From Bacteroidota bacterium (lineage in GTDB: Bacteria; Bacteroidota; Ignavibacteria; SZUA-365): a stretch of DNA of 30,780 nucleotides. A model generated the notes under the pieces. It did no database searches. It was given only the letters and a program-made list of their open reading frames with translations, and was not told where the DNA came from. Of this stretch, positions 23,157-30,780 are shown piece after piece; the stretch's first letter is position 1; the number at the start of each line of letters is the position of its first letter. Made by a program: the position numbers and the translations under genes. The stretch covers positions 1 through 30,780 of the forward strand of contig JAGTUW010000355.1 of NCBI GenBank assembly GCA_018224345.1, in the 5' to 3' direction.

Positions 23157-23360
23157 GAGGAAGCACAATGAGTTGGAGCGCGAGCACGGTGGCAAGATAT
23201 GGACCGGGATGTGACGTCCCCGTGGGTTCAGGCGCCCGGTTGCTTTCCTTTCTCTACATGATTGTCGATCTCTCCCGCCGCAGGATCGTCGGCCGGGAAG
23301 CCCGGGAACTGATATCCGGTGATTATGCCGTGACGCTCATCGACCGGGCGGCTCCGGCCG
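23157..23360 (+). pseudogene. Decayed IS3-type (rve) transposase fragment
   Basis: The stretch FLYMIVDLSRRRIVGREARE (part of 23243-23352) looks like the integrase-core YLYLVLDVFSRYIVGWEVHERES motif of IS3-family transposases, continuing as SGDYAVTLIDRAA. Just upstream, another frame gives GGKIWTGM and a third gives RDVTSPWVQAPGC, together resembling the W-T-W-D-I/V-T part that bears the first catalytic aspartate. At least two frameshifts therefore separate the pieces. The expected HSDNG and glutamate motifs are not found after it. I read this as a truncated, frameshifted remnant; a chance match in open frames cannot be excluded. Confidence 0.55.
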
Positions 23361-23538
23361 GGCAATGCCAGCACACTCCTGCATTTCCATTCTGCTGGCG
23401 CGGCGCTATCCGGAAGTCGTACATGCTGCCGGCAAAGACTGGCGGGACTGCCGGCAGACAGGCGCTGCCACGACAATGCTCCTGTCCGCCATGCCTCCAG
23501 AACAACGCACTCCATGACGCAATCAGGACCAGGGTACG

Positions 23539-23578
23539 ACTTAGGCGTCACTAAGTAGCAACTTAGACTGGACTAAGT
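23539..23578. repeat. Alternating ACTTAG/CTAAGT inverted-repeat cluster
   Basis: ACTTAG at 23539-23544, CTAAGT at 23551-23556, ACTTAG at 23561-23566 and CTAAGT at 23573-23578 are separated by 6, 4 and 6 bp. The four boxes form two hairpins of identical arms, or four half-sites on alternating strands with 12-, 10- and 12-bp spacing. It lies between the transposase remnant and the end of the PqqD-family gene. Confidence 0.9.
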
Positions 23579-23620
23579 CACAAAATCCCTCCTGTCCGTG
23601 GCGGAAAGACTGTTGCTGCG

Positions 23621-23995
23621 TCAGCGCACTGTCGTTCCGTCGGGCGCCTGCAGGGTGAGATATCTGGCACGATGCAGTTGCAGAAGAAAGGACTTGAGGC
23701 GGTCGTAGACAGGCTCGGCTTCCTCGCCGAATTCCTCCAGCATCCCCTCGGCAATACTGTCCACGGTGCGGTCACCGTCGCTGTGCAGCCAGACATAGGA
23801 TCCGAAACGATCGAGACGCATGCGGACATACGGACGTTTCCAGCTCGGGACGAGGAACTTGCTCAACACCGCGGTTTCGAAGCGTGGATATTTTACGGTG
23901 ACAATGCCTTCTTCATCGACGTCGTGATCGCGCAGTCGCCGGGGAGTGAGTTCCAGGAGATTGTATTCTTTCTTTTTGTCCTTTTTCGTCAACAT
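23621..23995 (-). CDS. Stand-alone PqqD-family protein
   Basis: 124 residues from the ATG at 23995. The frame continues upstream to 24079, but the start KKDKKKEYNLLELTPRR is typical of the Bacteroidota version of this family, so the longer N-terminus is unlikely. The PqqD-like winged-helix part is LDRFGSYVWLHSDGDRTVDSIAEGMLEEFGEEAEPVYDRLKSFLLQL. PqqD domains bind peptides and deliver them to radical SAM enzymes; lone members of this type have no known role. No radical SAM gene is next to it, and the closest in the window is 18 kb away. The ribosome site is weak. A fold related to its domain occurs at the N-terminus of the MEMO-family protein. Confidence 0.85.
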   Translation of the reverse strand: MLTKKDKKKEYNLLELTPRRLRDHDVDEEGIVTVKYPRFETAVLSKFLVPSWKRPYVRMRLDRFGSYVWLHSDGDRTVDSIAEGMLEEFGEEAEPVYDRLKSFLLQLHRARYLTLQAPDGTTVR

Positions 23996-24088
23996 TAGGC
24001 AATAGTATGGTGCTTGGTACTTCGGAAAGGGTCCTTCAGCGGAGACACGCGCCGGTGTGCGGCGATGAAAGACATACATGAAACATAC

Positions 24089-24121
24089 AAAAAAAAATCT
24101 CCCGGCCGGAACCGGGAGATT
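24089..24121 (-). terminator. Rho-independent terminator of the OPT gene
   Basis: On the - strand AATCTCCCGG (complement of 24112-24121) pairs with CCGGGAGATT (complement of 24096-24105) over a 6-nt loop, and nine A (24089-24097) on the + strand give a U tract. It starts about 22 bp after the OPT stop. Confidence 0.93.
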
Positions 24122-24142
24122 GCATAGTCATAGGAGACATGC

Positions 24143-26176
24143 TTACAACGCTTTCGGCGGAGCCGGTTCGTCGGCCTTGCCTGCGTTCTTGAGCGGAACG
24201 AGAATCAGTATGAGCGCGATGATAAGTATCACCGGTATACTGATAAAGAAGCTGGGGTTGGTGAAGAAGGAGAAATGCTCGAACAGGAAGATGTCGCCCA
24301 CCGCAAAGACCGCGATAAGCAATCCCATGAGCGCCTCTCCGGCAATCAGACCGGATGCCAGCAGAATACCGACATTTTCGGAACGCACCTTCTGCGCATC
24401 ATTATCTCCACGACGCTTGGCAACCATCTCGACAACACCCTTTATCATGCCACCGACAAAGATGGCGAAGGTGGTGGTAAAGGGCAGGTACATACCGACA
24501 CTGACAAGCATGGGGCTTTTGACATTGGCGAGGATAAACCCTACCCCCATGAAAATACCCACAATGATCAATGGCCATACCATCTCGCCACCGACAATGC
24601 CACGGGAAAGGATGGCCATCAGACTGGCCTGTGGCGCGGGGAGTTCCTCGCTGCCAAAACCGCCGGCATAGCCCTGTACGTTTCCGCGGGCGATGTCACC
24701 ATCGTTGAGAATGACCAGTACACCGAACATCACCGCACCCGCGGCGACGACACCGATAATATTACCGATCTCCATTTTCCATGGCGTGCCACCGAGGATG
24801 TGGCCGGACTTGAGATCCTGTAACATCTCACCGGCAACGGCCGCAGACACACAGACGATGGCCGCGACACCGAGTACCGCCATCACGGCGGCATCACCCT
24901 CGCCGATACCGAGTACCACCAGCACAAGGGCGGTGACGACCAGGGCGGTGAGCGTCAGACCGCTGATGGGGTTATTGGACGACCCGATGATACCGACGAG
25001 ATAGCCCGACACTGCCGCAAAGAAGAAGGCCAGGATGGTCATCAGGACAGCGGAGACCAACGAAGTGAAAAACGGTGCGCTGAAAATAAAATAGGTGATC
25101 GCGAAGGTCGCAATCGCCACGGCGACAATACCGGAAATCACGATCGGGAAACGGAAATCCTGCTCGATACGCTCGACCTTCTCATCGGTTCCTGACGCCG
25201 CTTTTTTGACATCTGCGACGGAACGGGCGATACCTTCGGTCAGACTCTTGCGCATTTTAAACAGGGTGTATACCGCACCGACGAGCATACCACCGATGGC
25301 GATCGGACGCACGATGCTCAACCATACCTGCTTGGCCATCAACAGCCATTCGGAACTGCCCGCCGGAGCCAGCCCCGTCTCGGGCATGGTCAGTGTCGGA
25401 CCGATGAAATACAGAATGATCGGTGTGAGCAATCCCCACGCAAGCAGACCGCCTGCGAAAGCCAGCGAACCGAGCATCGGGCCGATGATGTAGCCGACGC
25501 CGATATAGGCGGGACTGACACCAGGGGAACCGAGAAACATTCCACCCTGACCGGTGAAGTTCGTGCCGCTGATGGTCTGCTTACCCCAAAGCACAAATTT
25601 TTCCCACGCTGTGGCAAAAAGCTTGAACTCCGCAAGCAGCTTGATCACGCCACCGACAATCATGGCGCCGAAAAGGAATTTCGATCCGCCGCCGCCGGAG
25701 CGACTGGCTTTGTGAATTTCCGCAGCTGCCACACTTTCGGGAAACGGTAAATCCTGGTCATGCACCATGACCCGCCGCAACAAGGCCACGAACATGATAC
25801 CGAGAATACCACCGATAATCATGATCAGCGTCGAGGTGATGTAATTCCCCGGCGTGAAGAATGGATCCCACAAGCCGGCAATGAAAAACGCCGGAAGAGT
25901 GAAAATCGCTCCCGCGGCTACCGACTCGCCGATGGCGCCGACGGTACGGGCGAGATTCTCCTCGAGGACGCTCCCCTTGACGATGCGAAGAAGCGCCATA
26001 CCCACGACAGCGGCCGGATATACGGCGGCGATGGTCATACCAGCCTTCAGCCCGAGATAGGCGTTGGCGGCACCGAGCACAACCGACATAATGAGACCGA
26101 TGATCAGGGCTCTGAGCGTAAACTCCTTCATATCCGTGTCCGAAGGGACAAACGGAACATGTTTCGTCTCAGCCAT
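24143..26176 (-). CDS. OPT-family oligopeptide transporter
   Basis: 677 residues, the size of prokaryotic OPT proteins, with about 14-16 hydrophobic segments. The N-terminus EFTLRALIIGLIMSVVLGAANAYLGLKAGMTIAAVYPAAVVGMALLR is diagnostic. Later landmarks are PFPESVAAAEIHKA, SPAYIGVGYIIGPMLG and YLPFTTTFAIFVGGMIKGVVE. OPT proteins import small peptides or peptide-like metal chelates by proton symport. The ATG has AGGAG 7 nt upstream (CAGGAGAATTCT). It is a single-gene unit with its own terminator, unlinked to the OppF-like ATPase elsewhere in the window. The substrate is unknown. Confidence 0.95.
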   Translation of the reverse strand: MAETKHVPFVPSDTDMKEFTLRALIIGLIMSVVLGAANAYLGLKAGMTIAAVYPAAVVGMALLRIVKGSVLEENLARTVGAIGESVAAGAIFTLPAFFIAGLWDPFFTPGNYITSTLIMIIGGILGIMFVALLRRVMVHDQDLPFPESVAAAEIHKASRSGGGGSKFLFGAMIVGGVIKLLAEFKLFATAWEKFVLWGKQTISGTNFTGQGGMFLGSPGVSPAYIGVGYIIGPMLGSLAFAGGLLAWGLLTPIILYFIGPTLTMPETGLAPAGSSEWLLMAKQVWLSIVRPIAIGGMLVGAVYTLFKMRKSLTEGIARSVADVKKAASGTDEKVERIEQDFRFPIVISGIVAVAIATFAITYFIFSAPFFTSLVSAVLMTILAFFFAAVSGYLVGIIGSSNNPISGLTLTALVVTALVLVVLGIGEGDAAVMAVLGVAAIVCVSAAVAGEMLQDLKSGHILGGTPWKMEIGNIIGVVAAGAVMFGVLVILNDGDIARGNVQGYAGGFGSEELPAPQASLMAILSRGIVGGEMVWPLIIVGIFMGVGFILANVKSPMLVSVGMYLPFTTTFAIFVGGMIKGVVEMVAKRRGDNDAQKVRSENVGILLASGLIAGEALMGLLIAVFAVGDIFLFEHFSFFTNPSFFISIPVILIIALILILVPLKNAGKADEPAPPKAL

Positions 26177-26542
26177 AGAATTCTCCTGAGTGAAGAAACA
26201 GTGATGTAATTAAAATAAATGGCATAATCGCTGAGGGATGTAAACAGATGTGTCGTAGCAATGATGGACTGCATACCCGATGCAATTATGGAAGTTACGG
26301 AGGATGCGGTACATACACAAGAAAAACGGCGCGATTGCGCCGTCCTTTCATGTATGACAAGTGTCTTCTCCCCGACTTCAGCCAGCCCTGCAATGATTCA
26401 GCCCGTTTTATCCGGAAGTCGTATCATGCCGGTTTCAACCCATACTTCAAACTTCTGTGCCCGTTCAGAACATCATGCAGGCAATCAATTCTCAGGAAGT
26501 GATGCATACCATCCGTCCATAACTATTTCTGCAGACATCGCA
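26177..26542. other. Intergenic region between the thioredoxin-like gene and the OPT gene
   Basis: 366 bp. It holds the ribosome site of the OPT gene at its left end and a hairpin at 26321-26343 about 200 bp from the end of the thioredoxin-like gene. The + strand open frame at 26261-26647 has no family resemblance and overlaps the next gene. No convincing promoter was seen. Confidence 0.6.
26321..26343 (-). terminator. Terminator of the mrp to thioredoxin-like run
   Basis: ACGGCGC (26326-26332) pairs with GCGCCGT (26337-26343) over GATT, and AAAAA (26322-26326) on the + strand gives a short U run for - strand transcripts. It lies about 200 nt after the last gene of that run, so the transcript would have a long 3' end. 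Confidence 0.6.
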
Positions 26543-27187
26543 TTACTTTACATGATACTCCTTTTCGACGGGATGATCATCGCCATCCGCCTTCTGTGTC
26601 TGTTCTTCCGTTCGGAGACGTTCAAGCTCTTCATGGTCAGGGGATAGATGATGCTCCGTACCATCACCATCGATAATGATCACATCCGGAGCCGGGCCTC
26701 CGCCCTGTCCCGCATTCGGATCGATGATACCGAGCATGTCCTTTTCCAGGGATGCGAGCGGCGATTCAACGATGCGCCCGATCTCTACTCCGTCGCGGAG
26801 AAAAATGAATGTCGGTACGCGCTCGATATCGAAGGCTGCAGTTTCACCATCCGGGTCGCGCTTTCTCTGATCCACTCCGATCATACGCATTTTCTCCGGC
26901 GGCAGATTCTGCGACTGCAGAATGCGTATCATACGCGGCACTTCGCGTCGGCTGTCGCTGCACCAGGTCCCGAGCACGCAGACGATTTCAACGTCCTCGA
27001 GGAATTCCGGGATACGCTCGACATACTGCCGGACTGGTTGATACGTCATGAAATCCTCGCCGAACCACCCGGGGAGTTCGATCAGCTCAGCCACGGTGAG
27101 GGGACCGAGCAGCATCTGCGCGTCCTGGGCCCGGACTGTGGAGAACGAAAGTAATGTCAACAGCGTGATGAGAAAAATTCGTTTCAT
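26543..27187 (-). CDS. Secreted thioredoxin-fold protein with a CxxS site
   Basis: 214 residues from M6 of the longest frame, because GAGGCGGA stands 6 nt before that ATG and the resulting signal peptide (MKRIFLITLLTLLSFSTVRAQD) is perfect. The thioredoxin fold is shown by VCVLGTWCSDSRREVPRM (C76, with S79 in place of the second cysteine) and the cis-proline IERVPTFIFL (P125). The missing resolving cysteine makes a classical disulfide reductase unlikely; a reductant-independent chaperone or a monothiol role are options. The last about 60 residues are acidic and hydrophilic (PDVIIIDGDGTEHHLSPDHEELERL). It comes 35 bp after nadK in the same direction. Confidence 0.82.
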   Translation of the reverse strand: MKRIFLITLLTLLSFSTVRAQDAQMLLGPLTVAELIELPGWFGEDFMTYQPVRQYVERIPEFLEDVEIVCVLGTWCSDSRREVPRMIRILQSQNLPPEKMRMIGVDQRKRDPDGETAAFDIERVPTFIFLRDGVEIGRIVESPLASLEKDMLGIIDPNAGQGGGPAPDVIIIDGDGTEHHLSPDHEELERLRTEEQTQKADGDDHPVEKEYHVK

Positions 27188-27222
27188 ATTGTTCCGCCTC
27201 ATAAAAAAAGTACATTCCAGTG

Positions 27223-28143
27223 TTACTTCCCGACAGGGCCGCTTGTTTCCGCCTCGAAGCGACTGTCACGGGCCCAATTCAGTTTGGTACGCAATGTTTC
27301 AAAATAATTGGGACCAAGATTTTTTACCAATGCAATGTCATGAACGCCACGGGAAATTTCCATTTCCATGCAGTGCTGATCCGGCAGAACGGCCACACCG
27401 TCGACCATGGCCATCACCGCTCCTTCGTCCGAATGCGCGCGCACGGTAATGGTATTGTCTCCATTGACGATCACAGGACGCGCGGTAAGTGTGTGCGCGC
27501 TGATGGGACTGATGACGATGACATTGCTTGACGGAACCACGACAGGACCGCCTGTGGCGAGAGAATAAGCCGTCGAACCGGTGGGCGTGGAAATGATAAT
27601 ACCATCGGCGTGGAAGGACGCAAGGAACTCCCCGTTCACATGGGCGTCGATACTGATGACTTTCGCTGAACCGCTTTTCGCCAGCACGATGTCGTTGAGT
27701 GCATTGTAGTGGTGATTGTCGTCGATCTTGCGCCCTGCCAGGGTCATGCGGCGTTCCACGCGAAATCGTGCGGCCAGGATTTCTCCTATCGCCCATTCCA
27801 CCTGGTCGACATTCACATCCGTGAGAAAGCCCAGCTTGCCGAGATTGACACCCAGCAACGGTGTATCCTGTGCCAGGGTGTGCTGCATACTTGCCAGCAT
27901 CGTACCGTCTCCGCCAAATACGATCACAACGCCGGCATCGCGTGCGATTTTGTCACGGGAGGCAGTGGTGAGCGGAGGTCCGACTTCGTTGATGAGAATC
28001 TCAGCGACTTCCGTTTCCACCAGGTAGTCCACCCCACTCTTCCGCAGAAATTCTATCGTATTCCGCACTGCATCGAGCGCGAGCGGTTTGCCGATGTTAC
28101 CGAATAATCCGAATGTCAGGCGAGGCTGTATTGTCTTCGACAT
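27223..28143 (-). CDS. nadK: NAD kinase
   Basis: 306 residues. The enzyme makes NADP from NAD and ATP (or polyphosphate). GGDGT (77-81), VNLGKLGFLTD (99-109), ALND (148-151), D180 and TPTGSTAYSLATGGP (186-200) are the complete family motifs, and the C-terminal AHTLTARPVIV is also typical. The start is followed by an SKTIQPRLTFGLFGN stretch, with CAGGA just before the ATG. It lies downstream of mrp and the NifU-like gene, with 115 bp between, and upstream of the thioredoxin-like gene. Confidence 0.96.
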   Translation of the reverse strand: MSKTIQPRLTFGLFGNIGKPLALDAVRNTIEFLRKSGVDYLVETEVAEILINEVGPPLTTASRDKIARDAGVVIVFGGDGTMLASMQHTLAQDTPLLGVNLGKLGFLTDVNVDQVEWAIGEILAARFRVERRMTLAGRKIDDNHHYNALNDIVLAKSGSAKVISIDAHVNGEFLASFHADGIIISTPTGSTAYSLATGGPVVVPSSNVIVISPISAHTLTARPVIVNGDNTITVRAHSDEGAVMAMVDGVAVLPDQHCMEMEISRGVHDIALVKNLGPNYFETLRTKLNWARDSRFEAETSGPVGK

Positions 28144-28226
28144 TCCTGTGGCTCCGGGATGTGTGTGAGAAGAATGCGTTGCTCATGCGCTGCGGAAAAG
28201 ATCATGGTTCGCCGCTGTTCTCCGCA

Positions 28227-28246
28227 ACATGCAAGAATATGCATGT
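28227..28246. other. Small inverted repeat between nifU-like gene and nadK
   Basis: ACATGCA (28227-28233) and TGCATGT (28240-28246) flank AGAATA in the 115-bp space. There is no U tract, so it could be an intra-operon processing or stabilising hairpin, or a chance. Confidence 0.3.
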
Positions 28247-28258
28247 GCGAAACATGTC

Positions 28259-28507
28259 TCAGGCAACCCGCTCGATGCGTCTGATGTCCGGACAGGCAAG
28301 CATCAACGTGCGTTCGACACCGGCACGCAGTGTCATGATTGCGAGGGAACAGGTGGCGCACTCGCCGAGAAAGCGGATCTCGACGATGCCGTCGGTGGAG
28401 ACGGAGACGAGCTCGATGTCGCCTCCGTCTTCCTGCAGATAAGGACGCACACCCTCCAATGCTTCGAGAAGCACATCCAGGGTCACGTCAGGATTCGTCA
28501 CTGTCAT
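28259..28507 (-). CDS. NifU-type iron-sulfur scaffold/carrier domain protein
   Basis: 82 residues, a single NifU C-terminal domain. DVLLEALEGVRPYLQEDGGDIELV and FLGECATCSLAIMTLRAGVE contain the cluster-binding CxxC (C50, C53). It holds or transfers [4Fe-4S] clusters and corresponds to the Nfu domain without the NifU N-terminal scaffold. It starts 10 bp after the mrp stop on the same strand, so it likely acts together with Mrp in cluster delivery. Confidence 0.92.
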   Translation of the reverse strand: MTVTNPDVTLDVLLEALEGVRPYLQEDGGDIELVSVSTDGIVEIRFLGECATCSLAIMTLRAGVERTLMLACPDIRRIERVA

Positions 28508-28517
28508 CTTAACTCCG

Positions 28518-29624
28518 TCAGAGAGAAATATCGATGGAAGGACCGGAAGCTTGCGTCAGATTCCGCTCGCTGATGCGCCCGGCCAGATGCATGGCCGTAT
28601 CGCGGAAGCTTGCGGACACCGGGCTCTCGGGATCCATCTCGACAATGGGCACGCCCTTGTCACCGCCGACCCGCACACCGGTCGTAATCGGCACCTCTCC
28701 GAGGAAAGGAATATCCATTTCCTCGGCTGTCCGTTTACCGCCACCATAATCAAAAATTTCGTCGCGCTCACCGCAATGAGAACAGATATAGTACGACATG
28801 TTTTCAATCAGGCCGAGAATCGGGACGGAAACTTTTTCGAACATGCGTACGCCCTTGCGTGCATCCGCGAGCGCGATGTCCTGCGGCGTCGAAACAATCA
28901 CCGCGCCACTGAGCGGCAGCGTCTGCGAAAGCGTCAACTGAATATCACCGGTTCCCGGAGGCATGTCGAAGAGCAGATAATCGAGATCATTCCAGTCAAC
29001 ATCGGTCAAAAACTGTTTGAGCGCACCGCTGGCCATCGGACCACGCCAGATGAGGGCGTCCTCCGGGCGCACGAGGAAACCGATGGACATCAATTGCACG
29101 CCATAACGCTCGGTCGGGAGCATGCGTGTTTTTCCACCCTCGGAATAGGCGCTGGGCTGCTCATGCACATTCATCATCATCGGGATGCTGGGACCATAAA
29201 TATCCGCATCGATGAGTCCGACACGCGCCCCCGCCTTTGCCAGAGCCACTGCGAGATTGACGGCGACGGTGGATTTCCCTACACCACCCTTGCCGCTGGC
29301 AATGGCAATCGTGTTGCGTACACCCGGGACGACACTTTTTTCCATCGCCTCACCGGCCGAGGGAATGAGTACAGCCGTATCGATCGTGCTTTCTCCCATC
29401 CCGGGCAGATGATCGTGCAGGGCCTTCTGTAATTGGGCCTCAAGATCCCCGAGGACGAAACGTGGCGGAATTTTCATTTCGAGAGTAAAACGGACGTTCG
29501 CGCCGCGTATCTCGATATCGCGGATCATCTCCGCAGTGATGACATCCATATTCATGTACGGTGCCTGCACGATGCGCAGCGCATTGCGTACATCACTATC
29601 GTTGAAATTGGCTGAAGCTGCCAT
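28518..29624 (-). CDS. mrp: Mrp/ApbC-family iron-sulfur carrier ATPase with MIP18 domain
   Basis: 368 residues. The N-terminal 90 residues form a DUF59/MIP18-type domain (ALRIVQAPYMNMDVITAEMI). The P-loop NTPase has GKGGVGKST (111-119), IDADIYGPS, LLFDMPPGTGD (218-226) and C281/C284 in CSHCGE, the cluster-binding pair of the bacterial Mrp/NBP35 family. It transfers Fe-S clusters to target enzymes. GAGGTG lies 7 nt before the ATG. The stop is 10 bp from the NifU-like gene, with which it forms a cluster-delivery pair. Confidence 0.95.
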   Translation of the reverse strand: MAASANFNDSDVRNALRIVQAPYMNMDVITAEMIRDIEIRGANVRFTLEMKIPPRFVLGDLEAQLQKALHDHLPGMGESTIDTAVLIPSAGEAMEKSVVPGVRNTIAIASGKGGVGKSTVAVNLAVALAKAGARVGLIDADIYGPSIPMMMNVHEQPSAYSEGGKTRMLPTERYGVQLMSIGFLVRPEDALIWRGPMASGALKQFLTDVDWNDLDYLLFDMPPGTGDIQLTLSQTLPLSGAVIVSTPQDIALADARKGVRMFEKVSVPILGLIENMSYYICSHCGERDEIFDYGGGKRTAEEMDIPFLGEVPITTGVRVGGDKGVPIVEMDPESPVSASFRDTAMHLAGRISERNLTQASGPSIDISL

Positions 29625-29749
29625 GAATACACCTCAATAAATCAGAAAGAAGAAGAGCACGCGTCGGACTGACGCGGCGGCTCGTGTGCAATATGTAGAA
29701 CAACGCATCGAGCATTGGGGTTCAGTACGCCTGACGGCAGTACGTGACC

Positions 29750-30780
29750 TTACGTGCTGACGACATGCGGGAAGATCAGAAGAAACGTTGCTCCCGTTTC
29801 CGGATCGGACTCGACCTCGATATTCCCGCCATGTTCGTTCATGATGAAATGGCAGAGTGTCAGCCCAAGGCCGAGGCCCGAAGTGGATGAAGTATAGAAC
29901 GGGTCAAAAAGATGCTTGAGCTTTTCCTCGCTTACCCCTGGCCCGGTATCACTGATGCGGATACGTACATTCCCGTCGCCCTCTTCACCGTGGATGGTGA
30001 TTTCGCCGGTACCGGACATTTCGTTGAGAGCATTGGTGATCAGATTGTGAAACACCTGCACGAGCATATCGTGATCGCCCAGAATGGTCAGGGAAGTATC
30101 GGGGAAGCGTCGGGTAATAGGGACAGCGTGGAAGCGGGGATGCGTTGCTGCGGTCTGCACAGCTTCATCCAGCACCTTCTCGAGGGCGATTCTCCGTCGT
30201 GTAAAGTGCGAACGTGGTTTGCCAAGAGCGAGCAGATTATCGACGATCACGCTGGCTTTCCTCAATCCCGTCGTGATGGTGTGGAGGCATTTTTCCCGAA
30301 CCTCGCCGGGTAGATCTTCCTCGGCAAGAAGTTGCGCCGCGGACAGCGCATAACTGAGTGGATTACGCAACTCATGTGCAATGCCTTCAGAGAGGAGTCC
30401 GAGTTTTGCCAGCTTTCTTGACTGCTGGAATTCCTGCTGACGATGCTTTTCTTCGGTAATATCCCTTTCAATCCCTAAGAAATGAGCGTCTCCCACAGGG
30501 TCATCTAAACGTTGCCATGTTGCGTGGACAATGCCCTGCGATCCATCGGCACGGATGCGATGCGACTCGCCACACCATATCTGATGCTCCCGCAACACAA
30601 TTTCCAGCATCGAGCGGAACTCTCCGGGAAGAAACCGTGCGGTGGCGAGTGATTCCCCGAGCAGCACCGATGCTTGCCACCCAAGTTGCCGTTCCACCGG
30701 GGGATTGACGAAGAGAATGGTACCGTCCTCTCCGGCAAGATACACCGCATCCGGAAGAGCATTGAGAATTGCCTCAAACC
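29750..30780 (-). CDS. PAS-domain sensor histidine kinase, 5' end cut by window edge
   Basis: At least 343 residues visible; the frame stays open through the right edge, so the start and any earlier sensor domains are missing. The visible part begins FEAILNALPDAVYLAGEDG, which is a PAS domain start, so the GTG at 30745 should not be taken as a start. PAS and PAC are followed by the H box LLSEGIAHELRNPLS, the N box HNLITNALNEM, G1 ISDTGPGVSEE, F box HLFDPFYTSS and G2 GLGLGLTL. All catalytic elements are intact. It lacks a receiver domain, so a separate response regulator must exist. A 125-bp gap separates it from mrp. Confidence 0.92.
   Translation of the reverse strand, partial: FEAILNALPDAVYLAGEDGTILFVNPPVERQLGWQASVLLGESLATARFLPGEFRSMLEIVLREHQIWCGESHRIRADGSQGIVHATWQRLDDPVGDAHFLGIERDITEEKHRQQEFQQSRKLAKLGLLSEGIAHELRNPLSYALSAAQLLAEEDLPGEVREKCLHTITTGLRKASVIVDNLLALGKPRSHFTRRRIALEKVLDEAVQTAATHPRFHAVPITRRFPDTSLTILGDHDMLVQVFHNLITNALNEMSGTGEITIHGEEGDGNVRIRISDTGPGVSEEKLKHLFDPFYTSSTSGLGLGLTLCHFIMNEHGGNIEVESDPETGATFLLIFPHVVST

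Noticed and set aside
22801..23214. 137-codon open frame in the AT-rich region
   Set aside because: No ribosome site or family; its end belongs to the transposase remnant.
26261..26647. 128-codon open frame on the + strand
   Set aside because: Contains the terminator hairpin and overlaps the thioredoxin-like gene; no family resemblance.
28551..29432. 293-codon open frame opposite mrp
   Set aside because: It is the complement of a strongly conserved gene and has no recognisable domain.

Overview
The window is gene-dense DNA of moderately high GC with ordinary Shine-Dalgarno sites, many ATGA-type gene overlaps and no RNA genes that I can see. A secreted protein with a Por/type IX secretion (T9SS) C-terminal sorting domain, a Bacteroidota-style stand-alone PqqD-family protein, ClpC, and a LptB/MlaE envelope set point to a deep-branching member of the Bacteroidota/Chlorobiota (FCB) group, for example Ignavibacteria- or Kapabacteria-like. 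This placement is inference from gene content.

Left part, + strand (1-9164): a 14-bp tandem repeat abuts a good sigma70-type promoter. It is followed by a tight run of a SpoIIE-type PP2C phosphatase, a MATE/ANK-like membrane exporter, a 24-codon micro-ORF made by a junction duplication, a membrane GT2 glycosyltransferase, a SAM methyltransferase and a radical SAM/SPASM protein. An MlaE-type permease and clpC follow, and the block closes with a perfect palindromic bidirectional terminator.

Middle left, - strand (13882-9182): four overlapping genes (OppF-like ATPase, MEMO-family protein with a hexapeptide-repeat tail, TatD DNase, LptB), then apaG.

Middle, + strand (14018-20409): a signalling cluster made of a membrane GAF-PP2C phosphatase, a STAS anti-sigma-factor antagonist, an RsbW-like kinase, a double-GAF PP2C phosphatase and an MFS transporter, ended by a hairpin terminator. 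This is a partner-switching module. With the first gene, the window holds three SpoIIE-type phosphatases, and no sigma factor gene is visible.

Right part, mostly - strand (20661-30780): two coupled secreted proteins (one T9SS-sorted), an AT-rich stretch with a promoter-like site and a decayed IS3-type transposase, a cluster of alternating 6-bp inverted repeats, a PqqD-family protein, an OPT transporter with its own terminator, a run of mrp, nifU-like, nadK and a secreted thioredoxin-like gene, and a PAS histidine kinase cut by the window edge.

Most of the window is housekeeping and envelope functions. The points that deserve a second look are the partner-switching cluster, the phosphatase/exporter/glycosyltransferase/methyltransferase/radical SAM run with its duplicated junction, the repeat tail of the MEMO protein, the repeat-plus-promoter at the left edge, and the ACTTAG inverted-repeat cluster.
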